Source: Lingula anatina (taxonomy: Eukaryota > Brachiopoda > Lingulata > Lingulida > Lingulidae). Taken from it: a stretch of 53,705 bases of DNA. The notes beneath the pieces were generated by a model. The model was not told where the DNA came from and made no database searches. It worked only from the letters and a program-made list of their open reading frames with translations. Location of the stretch: positions 308,817-362,521 of the forward strand of contig NW_019775487.1 in the NCBI RefSeq assembly GCF_001039355.2, read 5' to 3'. Made by a program: the position numbers and the translations under genes. Below are positions 13,565 to 27,400 of the stretch, piece by piece; positions within the stretch are counted from its first letter, which is position 1, and each line of letters starts with the position of its first letter.

Positions 13565-13973
13565 GTATGTTCATTAAAGGATTTTTCAAGTCTGGTTTGT
13601 GTTTTCTGTGTCGTTTTTCTTCGCCAAAAATTTGACAAAGGTATGAGTTAATCACGACGCGACAATTGATCGTACATTCAGAGTGAAGGTAGACTAGCTA
13701 TTGTAAATATGCCTACAGAAATATGACTAAATTTGAACATTTGCCTTTTCTCAATTCACGTATTNCTGTATGTTCATTAATTTAAAAGGATTTTTCAAGT
13801 CTGGTTTGTGTTTTCTGTGTCGTTTTTCTTCGCCAAAAATGCGACAAAGGTATGAGTTAATCACGACGCGACAATTGATCGTACATTCAGAGTGAAGGTA
13901 GACTAGCTATTGTAAATATGCCTACAGAAATATGACTAAATTTGAACATTTGCCTTTTCTCAATTCACGTATT
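13565..13973. repeat. About 205-bp near-identical tandem duplication with an N at the junction
   Basis: The block beginning TGTTCATTAA...GGATTTTTCAAG occurs at 13565-13764 and again from 13768 to 13973, nearly identical. A single N at 13765 separates the copies. This is either a true recent duplication or, more likely, a contig overlap left unmerged. Confidence 0.85.
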
Positions 13974-14024
13974 TGAAAAGCATGCCATTATGCCAATAGC
14001 GGAATGTACAGCACGTCTTCCATT

Positions 14025-14026
<2 letters not shown>

Positions 14027-14070
<44 letters not shown>
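14027..14070. repeat. (CT)22 microsatellite
   Basis: 44 bases of perfect CT dinucleotide repeat. Confidence 0.97.
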
Positions 14071-14073
<3 letters not shown>

Positions 14074-15965
14074 GTGACGATGATAATCTAAAAAATACAA
14101 AATGAACATGGAAAGTCTGATATTTTAATACTTAAAAGTGCTAGTGTTTCAGAAAAATGGCAATATTTTGAAAAATCTTCAAAAGGAGACAAAAAGGCTG
14201 TCTTTGTTTTAAATGTTGTTAACAATTTTCTGAAGAAAGAAAATATTCTACATAATTTTTCTTTTACTTTCTGATTAGGCTTGTCTGAAAGTTTTTTCTT
14301 CGATAGTTTTTAAAATGTTCACACTGATTTGTCGCCATAACACTTCCATGAAATTTTTTTTTTCCAACGACCACGGTCTTTCAAAGATCTTGAAAAAATT
14401 AAACATTTCATGGGAGAATTGTGAACAGTAAATGTTAATTGAATATGTAGTCAAACGTCGATTTTTTTCTTTGCTTCCACAAGTATAAACAGATAGTGCT
14501 ATAAACACTATATAAGGCATTAGAGATAGGCCTACCAAATGGCGTTTTTTTTATTCCAATTTTTTATTTTCATTTATTTCTCTGTACTATTAAACAGCAT
14601 GAATATTAAAATTACTTAATATATTTTATCACACATGTATTAAGGCATAAAGCAATCTATGTGAAAAATAAAGTAGGCCTACCTTCAAAGGGGAGACAAT
14701 AACTTTTTATTTTTTGTTTTTTCACGTAAATGAATAACTTGTCATTTGAAAAGTTTTTAGCACGAATGTCGTAATGTATAATTCAACATTGAATTATCAC
14801 CTGGCGTTGTTTACTCCCAAAGGAAACTATTTCGTAACATCAGCGAAGATACATAGAAATCGTTTGTGAAGAAAGACTCCAACATTAAACAGCGTGTTTT
14901 CAGCGATATTGAACACGCGCAAGATTTTTAAAATAAACTTTTCATGTAACTGGTTATAATTTCCCCAAATACGTAAATGCTCAACTGTTGTTACGTCTAC
15001 TTAAAACCACACAGTGTATTATTTCCTATTAGTGATCTCGGGATATTAACGGCGTTGCATTATTTCCTTTATTATATGACCTTCTGTAATAAAAAATTCC
15101 GTATTGCCATGTAACGATCATAAACTGTCACAGCATACGTATATACCAGTATTAAAATACAGAGTGTCCGCCCTTTATAAGATACATACAGGGCAGGGTT
15201 AGCTGACGCAAGAGGGTGAAAATCTCGGACGTCCCCGAATCCTGTATCACAAGGGATTTTTTCGTTTGTGATCCCTTGTTTCTGTCTTTTCACATGGCTG
15301 GAACTTTTAAGAAAAGTCAAAATGTTGATTTCATGTGAAACACCACATTTTTGTCACGATGTAGGATAAATTTAACAGGGGGTGAATGCTGGAACTCTTT
15401 TTCTTTATTTTTTCCCCTTTTTATGTTGTTTTATAACATTTTCAGTGCATCAGGATTTTATTTTGCGACCAATGAGGCCAATCAAATCATTTATCAGAAT
15501 GAAATGAAGATGAAAATGATTAGACTTTTGTTTGAAATTTGGATTTCAAGATCAGAAGCAAAGTTGTTACGAAACGACCCTCAAAAATTGAAAATAAGCG
15601 ACATTTTATTTGACTACTAAAGGCTCGATTACGTACGTGACCTTCTCTAAGAGAGACAATCTTTTCATTTTTCCAAAACAAATGACACTAGCATCCTGAA
15701 AAACGCTTATTTCAGGAAATTATTCACGCTAAACGAGACTGCAATAAGGTTAAAAGGCCAGCGTTGCCAAGTCATAATGATCTGTGTATTTAGCCAATTT
15801 TGTTCATTTCTTCGTTTATATTAGCATTTTTTGTGATAAAAAACACAATGATAACAATGCTCATGTCTCAACTACCGCAATGAAACCAACCTGCTAGCCA
15901 CGAGCTCCATCTGGCGGAGACGGAACGACTGAGCGGGAAAGGAGTAGAAACTTTGGACTGCAAAA

Positions 15966-18435
15966 ATGACATTTATTCGCTGGGTCATTTTCTGCCTTTT
16001 GATATTCACAAAGAAAAGCAGAGAAACTTGGAGGTAACAATTTAGTAAGAATTTGATTAGGATTTTTTAAAGTTACGAGTATTCAAAATTGAGCGAGAAG
16101 ATTCTGAAACCACCTGGCATCCTAGCGCATCAATATCTTTTTTTTCTTAGAATTTATCGGAAACTCACTGAATACCAGTGTATTTAATAAGGACATGTGA
16201 TACTCATACTGTTTTGTTGTAAAAGATGTGGCCAGAACAGGGATTAAAAATGCTAGTTCAGAAAATGATATCATTCAACCACACTTCATGAATTGAATTT
16301 CTCAAATTTAACACTGCCAGAATTTACTGATGATTTATGGTGATTTCTGTTTATGATATTTTAGATATGGTAATGAAATTGGGCAATCAGAACTTTTCAA
16401 CACAAGAAATCCAGTAAGTAACACACTCTTGTTGATACTTTCTGTGAAAATCTAGACCTTTAAAGTGTACTCCATCATTTTCTGCCAATGCTACATAATA
16501 TAAACATTGTACTACTACAAGGCTGGTTCTGTAACATAAAAATTTGCATGATTGAAAACAAAAAAATCTGTAGCAGTAGTGATTGATTTTCAGTGAATCT
16601 TTTCTTTGTGATTTGTTAGATCAAGCTAGAGTATTTGGTTGAACAAGATGGAGTAGAGATAGAATGGCACATAAATGGAAATTGCGTTGTCTCTAACAAG
16701 AGGTAAAAATGATTTATTTGCATAAAAATAATAAATCTAGTTTTCTTCTTCACTGTCCATATTTCCTCTATATGGGAAGTTTTGAAATGAATTCATTATG
16801 GCTAAATCAGTGAATAGAGGGGATTTTTATCATTTGAATTAAATAAATGTGAACATTTATTTATTATCTCTTTATAAAACATTTAATTATATATTTGACA
16901 TATTTAAATAATTTTTATTTCTTGTATGACCTGGCTCAGGTTAATGTTATTTATAAATAAGGAGTGGGAAAGATGCTTGAGATAGAAATAATTTTACTTA
17001 TAGCTTCTGTGATAGTTTTAGTGCTTTTTTCTCAGTTCTCAAGTTGCCTCCCTGACTTGCAGTAAACCAGGACAGTATAAAGTAGATCTTAAGGTCAGGA
17101 ACTGGTTTTTAATGTTAACCAACCAAACTGTTATTTCACTACCTGATCAGGCAAACATTTTTGAAGTAAAACTTAACTTTATAACTTACTGCACTTATTT
17201 GTAGTGAAAGAAATAAAGATTTTGCTTTGTTTTATGATAATGAAAAAGTCATTATTGAATGTTTCTAGCTGAAGATTATTGTAAATAGAAGAGGGGATTT
17301 TTCTCATTTCCTACATGCTTCTCAGCCTTGTAAACTGCTGTAAATTAACATTTTCTTTTATCTTCAGTTGAACGGCAGCAGCACAGAGGAAGCAGGCCGC
17401 TATATAAATGTTCAGGCCTACCACGCCTGTTATCGATGGTACTTGGTTAAAAGCGATAATCAGTAAGGGTTATTGTCTTATTGATTAAATAATAGTTTGG
17501 AATTTTTTGTGAGTCCTTTTAAATTAAGAAGACACATCTTTAACTAGTTTCAGTAAGTTAGATATGGAGACATGAATACTTTGACAGAACTTGAAGTAGA
17601 AAAAAAATTAATAGCTGATTGGTATCCTACATGATTGGTATCCTTTGACTACATGGGCCAAGCTTGTGTCTTATACTATAGCAATGTATTTTTCCCTTTT
17701 CACAATATTTGTAAAGTCACTGGTACGTTTATTGTTGAATTTATTTCTCTTTTAGATCTTTATCTGTTTCAATTCATCATGAAAACACTGAATCAACATC
17801 AGACCATACCATGGCAAGTAGAGCAGTGGATTTTTATTGTGGCCCTAATTTTAGTCCCTGATTTTTAATGTCTTTTTATTAGTCTGGTTTAAGTCACTTG
17901 TGAGGAAAATCATGCATAATATGTTTGCATTGAAATGAAGATATACATGTGCTTGTAGCTTTAGGGACTGTTTGTGGGATTTTGGCTCGGAATTTTTTTC
18001 TGGTGTTATTTAAATATTTAAAGTGATTGTCATCATTAGATTTAATGTCTTGTTTATGCGTTTTTAAAGGCTTTTTTCATGACTTGTCTAGTAAGCAGTT
18101 ATGATGTTATCTTCATTTTCACTTTGTTTTAGAAAATCAATAAAAAATACAGTTTTTTCAAAACCTAAAAATATGATGAAACAGGACTTTCACTCATGAT
18201 CATAAATGCATTATACATGTACAAAAAAAAAGACCAATTAAAACATCAAAATGGCTAAAATCTTACAAACAGTACCTTTAAACTTTTGACATTAATTTTT
18301 GTCATACTCCTTTACTTATAGAATGAAATGTCACATTCTTCTGTCTGACTTCAGGATATCTACAAAGTATGGGTTGTGAATGATCAGCATGTATCTGCCA
18401 GGGAAAGAAATGGTACAGCCCAGATCCCCTCAGCA
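15966..18435 (+). CDS. CATSPERE: CATSPERE exons 1-7: signal peptide and N-terminal domain
   Basis: Exons: 15966-16033, 16365-16413, 16620-16702, 17036-17093, 17368-17462, 17756-17813, 18355-18435. The start is MTFIRWVIFCLLIF, a short positively charged n-region and hydrophobic core, i.e. a signal peptide. The following residues RYGNEIGQSELFNTR, then IKLEYLVEQ, NKSSQVASLTC and YHACYRWYL correspond in order to the N-terminal domain of vertebrate CATSPERE, including paired cysteines. All acceptors are AG; donors are GT except the GC at 17814, where skipping to another GT would break the frame. Exon 7 ends in a donor that is repeated three more times downstream (see 18416-18590). Confidence 0.88.
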
Positions 18436-21400
18436 GTAAGTATAAATATTGTCCATACTCAGCCCAGACCCCCTCAGCAGTAAGTATAAATATTGTCCAT
18501 ACTCAGCCCAGATCCCCTCAGCTGTAAGTATAAATATTGTCCATACTCAGCCCAGACCCCCTCAGCTGTAAGTGTTGATACTGTTTATAGATCCTCCACA
18601 GATGTTAAGAATGTGATTCGAAATATATGGTGTTTTCATTTTAGTTGTTGAATGATAAATATAAACCTTACAAAAAAAGAAAAAAATGGAATTAAAAGGA
18701 TTAAAGATGACAAACTACCTTATTATTTAAAGAAAATTTATTCTGGTGGACGACTGCATGTCAAAAACCTCAAAAACCTATCCCATTTCTTATGACCCAA
18801 GACAAGGTAAAACTTGCATCTTATTTAAATAAACAATTCTTAATTTTCCAGAAATAAACAAAGCAAATTTACATTTCACGAAATTTGAATCTGACTAGCT
18901 TAATACCACGCTTTAAGTACAAATAGATAAAAAAGTTTGTTTCAGAAGATGGACATTTGTTAAAAAAAAAAGTTTTAGCTAGCAGGATACATTGTCACCA
19001 CTGAAGTTCTCAAAATTCAATACCAATAAATTGACAAAAGAGAAACCAATAAACAAAGAAATTTAATGGTCTCAGATGTAAAGTAAGTTAGTCACCAGTG
19101 TACATAATATCCCAGCCTTACTCAAGGTATTTGAACTTTTTGACAATGTGATGGTCAGAGTCCGCCACATACACATGCCCGTCATTGGTCACTGCTATCC
19201 CCCTGGGCCAGTGGAGAGGGCTGCCTGTGCTTTCAATACACAACACGAACTGACCGTTGCGGTCAAATACCTGGACTCTGTTGTTATACTGGTCTGCCAC
19301 CAGAATATGGCCGCACTGGTCAGCTGTCACCCCCTGGGGCCCCCGGAACTCCCCCTTTCTGTGCCCCTTCTGACCAAAGTTGAAAAGGTAGTTCCCCACC
19401 TCATCAAACACGTGGATGCAGTTGTTTGAAGTATCTGAGACCACAATACTGTCGTCATCCATGACACACACACAGTTAGGGCCACGGAAGTTTTTTAATC
19501 CTCTTCCGCTGACTGTTTGTATTTGTTCCCCGCTGGTGTCCGAGAGGATGTAGAGACACTTTCCAAACAGGTCAGCCACTATGATCTGATCTTTGCTGTT
19601 AATAGCCAGGTGCATCCCACACTGGAAGGGTTGGGTGGCCATGCTCACCTGTTCTCCCGTTTTTGTTAGTTTTGCGATCGTGTTCACACACCCTCCCAGA
19701 TGCTGGTCTTTCTTCATCAGAGGACAGATGAGCATGTCGTCAGAACTGCAAACAGCAACCCCCACGGCGTTGTAATCTTTCAGATCACCGTCCAGTTTGA
19801 AGTGACTCTTGAAAGTTCCAAGTTCGTTGAAGATCTGAACCCGACATAGCTCGTCGACTACGTAAACATCCCCTGTGAGGTCTACTGTGAGGGTACGAGG
19901 AAAGTTGAACAGCCCAGGTTCTTTTCCTTTTCCGCCAAACCAAAGGACAGGATCATTGCTCTGTACGTCAAACTCAAACTGACTTCCTCGTACTGTAGTC
20001 TTGTTGTCAATCGGGTTGACGGACCCGTAGTGCATGCCTGAAACCTGGGGGTTGAAGTGAGCAGTGTATGTGCCGTCTTCATTGTCTTGAACAGCACACT
20101 TGATGACATCATTGTATTTGTCTCTTATCTCAACTTCCACTGGGTACCCAGACAGCGCCACCTTGCTGCTGCTGGAGAGTGTTATGTCCGCTGTGGACGT
20201 GAAACCTGCTGTGGCGGGAACCGTCTCAACCTGGACCACTGCCGGGAGCTGCTTTTCGTCATGGCGGACTTGGATGTATTCCTGGGCAGACGACACATAC
20301 TCTACGCAAGGACCGCTGTCAAACTCGATGTAATTTTTCCCAGAGTCTGTGTGGGTGTTGTTGTACTCCTGGACCTTGTTTTCCAACATTTTGCAGTGTG
20401 TTGTTGCCATGGTGACGAGGTTTGGGACGTCCAAGTCTCGTAGCGCAGCGTTGTATACTTGTACTGTGCTGTCCATACAGAGGATTTGGCTCTCACAGGA
20501 ATCTATGTGCTGGTCAAGATGTTTGGATTTCTCTTGAAATTTCTCCTGAATGGTGGTGGTGACTTCCTGGTGTTTTTTCTTTATGACCTGTAAATAATAA
20601 TATTACTGTAACTTCATAGGCTGTAAGTAAAATTGATCACTATTGCATAAGTGTAGTTATACATTTTTTCACACCTTATCTGATCAAAAGCATAACAGTG
20701 GGGAAAATGTATTTCCTTTTTAACTTGAAGAACATATTTAATTAAATAGATATTATATAGTAAAACAGTTGAAAATAAGTATTAATTACCTCTATCATTT
20801 TAGCAAATATTTCGTCAGCTTTCTGCAGGGCTGTCTTCTTCACACTTGCCAACATTTCTTTCTCTGCCAGCACATCTTCCACATGCATCTGCTTATCACT
20901 CACCGCCTGTTTTACACAGACGATATCTTTGCGTAGTTTGTCAGCCATAATTTCTCCAGCTTGGTATATGTCGCAGATGTCATGGTCGCTGTGGTTGACC
21001 ATCGTACCTGATTCTTCAGTGGCTGGAAAGTGGTTGAGTTTTGTGCCACTTGGTGCAGATTTCGTGGTGTTAAAAGATTTTTCGCTGCTAGTTTCATTTT
21101 CATCATCAGCGTCAGTTGTATGCTGACTTTGATGATCGTCATCTAGGTCTGTCCCATTGTTGCTTTCTAATTCTTGATGACGTAGGTTGTCCGAGTCGAC
21201 ACTTGTTGTGCTACCATTGTGTTGAGAAATTTCATTGGTTGTGTTGACATTGTTGACAGTTGTTGCCCTGGTAACTGCATGGGAACAGATATCGCAGACA
21301 GTTTTTTGACAAGTTTTACAAAACCCCGTAACGTCCTGCCCTGGATGCTCTGAGCAATGGACTGACTGAGAGCCAACATTTCTATGATCTGAATTGTGAA

Positions 21401-24400
21401 TTGTTTCAATTAACTCCACCAAGTTGGTCTTTCCTTTAAGCTCTTGAATATGTGAAGTATAATCAGGATCTTCTCTGTTACGGAACAGTAACAGTAGAGA
21501 ACAGTCTGGACAGAGCTCATGGTCAAATGGCAGGTGTGTTAACTGAAGGTGCTGGTCAGTGTCTGAGAGGTACTGTGTAGTACACACCTGGCACACTGAA
21601 CACCCCTCCTGAATACAGCTATTGTCTGGGCTGTCCATTGTGGGCTGAAAATAGAATTGTTTACTGTCATTGGTCAATAAATTTAAACAAGATGAATATT
21701 GATAAATTTCCTCAAACTTTGTTTTGTTAGTAATACTGTAAATTAAATGATTCAGAAGTTTTTAAAAGTGATTTGGCTTTGTGACAGAAATTATGTTATT
21801 TTATAACATAAAAGATTAAGTTTGAAAAAATTAGATATTTAAATAAATTTTGAAAATTTTAAATAATTATGGTATTATTTGGAAGTTGACAGCCTGGTGA
21901 TTTTTTGGGGGGGGGGGTCACAATAGCTGTTGTCAATATTTCAACATTGGTTCACATTAAAACTTAATTTATTGCACCTAAAAAATTTTAAGTTTCTATC
22001 TTCAGACTTTAGTGTTACTGAGAGGCAAAACCTTCACTTGGCCTTGCTATTACACTCTATTGTAACTGCCCAGATAGCATGTCTCTGGTGGGTTTTCATG
22101 TATAGATGGCGGACCAGTATGTATATATGTAGAACAAATGACAGCTTGGATTTAGTTGAACGCCCTGTGTACAAGCTATCTATCAATCAATACCCCACAC
22201 AGTCCCATCCCAGCCAATCTATTCAGTTTATGAAATTTAACTTTGATAATTTCTGCCCCTAAGCCTTGTAACTAAGGCCTATCAAATCAGCTCTTAACAG
22301 AAATCAACACAGAAGTTAACTTTCATAGAGGCTATACTGACTCACATCTGGTACACTAATGTAAATCCCATTTATACACTCCAGTTATATTTTAAATCCC
22401 TGAACTGATTTATTTCAGCATGTTCTCAGTACAGTATGCCTGGTGTAGCCTGCTTGTTACCATGGCATTTGTCATTAAATGATAAAGTTGTCAACGAGGT
22501 AAAAAGCGTAACCCACCTGTTCTGTGCCTGCTGCCCTGTACCTGTGTTAACGTTGCTATGCAGGGAACATTTGTAGACTTATCGATGAACTTGAGATAAG
22601 AGCAGCCAATAGTTTGTGCTGAGCAAGGGAAAATCAATATGGCTAAACACTTAAAAGGGTTGCAGTCTAAATCAATAAGTTATGAAAACGATCCGGGATC
22701 AATCAATAAGCTGATGTGCACATAGATTATTTTACTAGGGGTGTGGGACTGTGAAGTGCAATTTTTCACCCATTGGGCCATGTCGATCTAGCATGTGATC
22801 AAGATTTTTGATTTTTACCACAAAAATTGGGTCATGCTCATTAAGTTGAATTATTGTCATGGCATTATAATTTTTATCATATCAGTAATGTATGGTTAAT
22901 AAACGTAGCTATTCTAAGTATGATTTTTTAAACAAAAGTTAATTGTTAAACTAAGGAAACATTTTAATGTCTATATTTCATAATGTTGGTGCAAATGTAT
23001 GCAATTTTAGGCATGTAAGAAGTACATCAATAAGTTAACAGTCATTATTTTAAAGTTTTTTTTCAAATTCTCATCTCTTTTCTAAATAAATTCCTGCACA
23101 ATTTCCAGTATTCCCAAGTCCTAAGCAAACAATTCCATTACCTGGGCCAGCAGCCTCATGTTCAGTTTGCCCTGCAGTCCAAACATATGCCTCACAGAGA
23201 GGTCACCTTGCGGGAATTTGACCAGAACTTGGGGTGAGGAGTGTATTTTTCCCTACCTCTGGAAATTACTAAAACTTGGTTTTTGTTTGAAATATGAAGA
23301 AAACCTTTTTAATGAATCAACTTAATACTGTAAGATATGTTGTCTGACAAGTTTAAAAAAAATGGGATTTTTTTTTACTGAAGTATGAATAAAAGATTAT
23401 CATTAAGATGATTTAAACTGAAATGGAATTATATTAAGCATCTTCAATGACAGTGAAGAGGTTTGCTACTCTCATTCAAGTCATTGTTTTCGTTTCTTTT
23501 TTGCATACAGGATTTGGATATTTTCAATTTCTTCCCACCCTGAAGATGTACAAACAAGCTTTAAGATAATTGGCAAACGACCAGTCGCTGTTTATGAGTG
23601 CTTCATAGAGTATGTAAACATCACTTGATTTTATTCCATTTTATTTACTTTTAATTAACTTATAATTACTTTTAAATTTTCTTTTCGCAAAGATAAATCC
23701 AAAACTTTGAATGAAATTGATTTTCTTTGTATGTAGATCATTAATATGTAGAATATATGAACAATTATTTCATTTAATTTTTTTAATGCAAAGATGAGAA
23801 ATTTTGTGGGGAGATCTTTCCATAGTCAGACATTTTATTTGTATATTGTTTGTATTTTGTAGGGACACATTTATTTTGCAACCAGAAGAGAAATACCAGA
23901 TGATGAGAGAATCAAGAACAGAGGTATATAATTTGTTTTTCTTCATTTAAAGGTAAAGAACCTAAATTTTTGTATCAGAACAGTGCATCATATGTGATTG
24001 TAATGGACTAATAGTTACAAAATTAAAATTTTGTTATAAAACCTTGAAAGCAAACCTCAATTTCTTTTTAGGACAGTATTTTCACTGCCAATAAGATCAA
24101 GCCTAGGATGATAAAGGTAACAAAGCAGAGGAAGGTCACTGGTATTTGTTTCCTTGAAGCAAAAATTACAAAAGAAAAATGAAAATGGTTTATAGTAGGG
24201 ATCTGTTGCTTTAAAACAGCAAGAGCTTATGAAAGAAATGTGAAATTTCTTTTACATATATACCAAATATGCCTAACTCTGTAGGGCCTTTCTCGCTGCC
24301 TACCACTCTCTAAAAGTTCTTTCATATATATGGCAAGTAGATAACACAATATTATATCACATTACAAATTTATATTGGGTAAAAATTTGAATACAGCCAA

Positions 24401-27400
24401 CCTCTGACCAAGTAAACATGACCATGAAGATAAAAGAACTTGGTGAGAGAAGAGGTCCACGTCTTCATTTTTGCACACGTCCTTATTTGTTATTAAATCT
24501 GTCAATCTATTTCGCCATTTTGATCTCATTATGCCGACATTTCTCTCCCTTTCTCCCCCAGGATCCTTGCATGCAAAATGTGGCTGTAGTTTTATCCAGG
24601 TAGTCTAGCTGGTTGTTCTCTTGGGCAGGAGTGTCCTTGTGTGTTGTTCTGCTTAATGCTAATTCCATTTGTACTGTATATTTGGTTATTTACTTTGTAT
24701 TCATTTTATGTTATTGTTTGGTGCTGTTGCTTCTTTATTAAATGTTTTATATTGAGGAAAATACTTTGGAGAGGTTTTTTATTGTAATCCATGTAAAATG
24801 AAGGTTAGCATTATTGTTTTTATTTTTAAATTTTTTCATACACAGCAAATAATTTGAAGCACAAAAAGTGCATTTTAAGTCCTGATCATTCTGAAACCAT
24901 AATATGGATATTTTATTACATAGTGTGCATGTTTGTTGTTTGTGTATTGAACTCTATTTACAGTTTTATTACAGTTACATCTGTATGAATTTAATAAAAG
25001 CCTATTGTATTCCAGGGATGAGCTGTTATTGTCCCAGGATAACTTTGCCAGTACCCAGCACTTGGGTGTGCCTGCAGGATTTCAGGTACTCCATTGTGTT
25101 GGGATGTTCCCCTGGCTCTCCTAACACAATCCATATGTTAAAATTACTGCACATTACTTGATTCCATCACACTGGTGGACAGGGGTATTCTGAGTTTCAT
25201 TCCATTAAAGTTAATCTTGTTTTCCTACATACCCCTGCAACCAGCAGGTAAAAAAAGCTGATGATCAAGTAAGAAATGGATAATTGGACAATTTTGTCTT
25301 TTTGACACCTGGAACAACTGAAATGATTTGGAACATATTACGTTTTGTTCTGTGATGTTTCACAATGTGTTAATTTCATGTTTGAAAACATGTTTTAATG
25401 TGGGTGATCTTGGTGAATGAATTTAAATATATATTGAATTTTAATTTTAAAGGCAATAAAATAGTAGCATTGGTTCAAGTAGTACAATGCAATTTTGTAG
25501 TCAGGAGTGTCCTCAAGTTATGAATTTGTAGACAAAGTACCTTTTATTGGTTCACATGCACTTTTATATTTCTTGTGATGCAAGATGTTTTCCATTTTAC
25601 GAGCAGAATTCTTGTAATAGTTATTTCTTTATAAACGGGGAGGTCTGGCAGAGGTCACTAAATGTCATAGCATGCTTTTCTTCCCAGCTCTTGGAAAATG
25701 GTCATTTGAATAATTTCTTTCATATGACAGCCTGGTATCAATTCTTATTCCAATCTTAATGATTCCTTGCCCAGGAGACCAAGGGTTATTACTATAAAGG
25801 ATATTGATATCATTTGATTTCTCTCAGGGCGGCCGGACCATTGATTGGGTGACCTTTATAGATGATCATATTGTGCTGCTGATAAATGGAAGTGTTTATC
25901 TCAGGGGGAAAACAAACGAATCACTCCTGGAAATTGAAGGTAGGTTTTGAATTGATGAATTCTGTAAAAACTTGAATTGTGGGAGATATGGATATCGACA
26001 ATCAGCTGGTTGTGACTAATGCTTGTGTCAATTTTTTGGACGGGGGGGAGGATTTGACTGTAATAACCCGTGATTTAATTGTATAAGTTTGAGAGCAAAA
26101 GTTAATCGTGTTTATAATGTCATTCTCTGTGTGACAATAATTAGGTATAGAATATAAATATAGAAACAAGACTTCTAACCTTTGCCCCTCAAATTATTTT
26201 GAAATTGTTCAAAATGAATTGAAGAACTTAAATCTCAAGGTTTTTATTGACAAAAACGAGAAATCTTGAAAATATTTTGGAATGTGCAATGATTTGTAGA
26301 CAAAATACTATTACCACCAACTTTTAAATCATTGTCTAGCATCTTTTTGTTCTAAACCAGATTTTTTAATTAAGCCAATGCACCAATAAATAAATAAAGC
26401 TGTTACCAAAAATTAAAAGAGAAAATATCCATTTATAAGGCAAATGCATAAGTGCATTTTAGTAATTAAACGATATATTGTTTTGTAATGACAGGTCTTC
26501 CAGGTGACATCTTAGGTATCAGGGGCAGAGACACCTGCAGTGAAGGGGTGTTAGCACTGGTAAGTATCACACAGGTAGACAGGGATGGAGGGTGAGGGTG
26601 GGGGGTTGAAGAGACACCTGCAGTGAGGGGGTGTTAACACTGGTGTCACGTCGTTAGATACTAATACAAGAATATTTATAATTATTGTTTTATTATTCTT
26701 ATTCTTATGTAGAGACTTTTCTATATTTTATTTTTTCCAGAGGGAGAACAGCCACTTTGTAGCCTTCAGTAATACCAAGGTGTATCTATGTACTGCTAGT
26801 ACAGTGGAGGAGTTAGAGTGGCCACAGACACTACTTCAACTAGAGAACCTATTATTACAGGATCCACAGGTAAGACATAGGAACATATGACTACAGTGTT
26901 CATTATATGATCTTATAGTTGTATTATCTGTGTACTGCTAGTACAGAAGCAGTTAGAGTGGTCTGAGACACTGCTACAACTAGAGAACCTATTATTACAG
27001 GATCCACAGGTAAGACATAGGAACATATGACTACAGTGTTCATTATATGATCTTATAGTTGTATTATCTGTGTACTGCTAGTACAGAAGCAGTTAGAGTG
27101 GTCTGAGACACTGCTACAACTAGAGAACCTATTATTACAGGATCCACAGGTAAGACATAGGAACATATGACTACAGTGTTCATTATATGATCTTATAGTT
27201 GTATTATCTGTGTACTGCTAGTACAGAAGCAGTTAGAGTGGTCTGAGACACTGCTACAACTAGAGAACCTATTATTACAGGATCCACAGGTAAGACATAG
27301 GAACATATGACTACAGTGTTCATTATATGATCTTATAGTTGTATTATCTGTGTACTNAAACTAGAAAGAATCTGGGTGTGTATTCCTTAACCATTGCTGG

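Larger units (their letters stand above)
13137..15965. other. Intergenic region upstream of CATSPERE
   Basis: Non-coding sequence with a duplicated block containing an N (13565-13973) and a CT microsatellite. CpG-containing sequence just upstream of 15966 (about 15895-15950) may be the CATSPERE promoter or 5' UTR. No TATA box is evident. Confidence 0.45.

Noticed and set aside
15351-15620. 89-codon open frame upstream of CATSPERE
   Set aside because: Low-complexity AT-rich translation, no domain, no splice or promoter support.
15930-15950. AAGGAGTAGAAAC upstream of the CATSPERE ATG as a further copy of the CAAGGAGTTATAAC motif
   Set aside because: Only a partial match lacking TTATAA; too short to count.
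18355-18590. Four in-series exons ending at each GTAAGT copy
   Set aside because: Only the first donor keeps the CATSPERE frame; the others frameshift or follow a stop.
20057-20443. 128-codon plus-strand open frame
   Set aside because: Antisense shadow of the TRIM-NHL filamin/coiled-coil coding exon.
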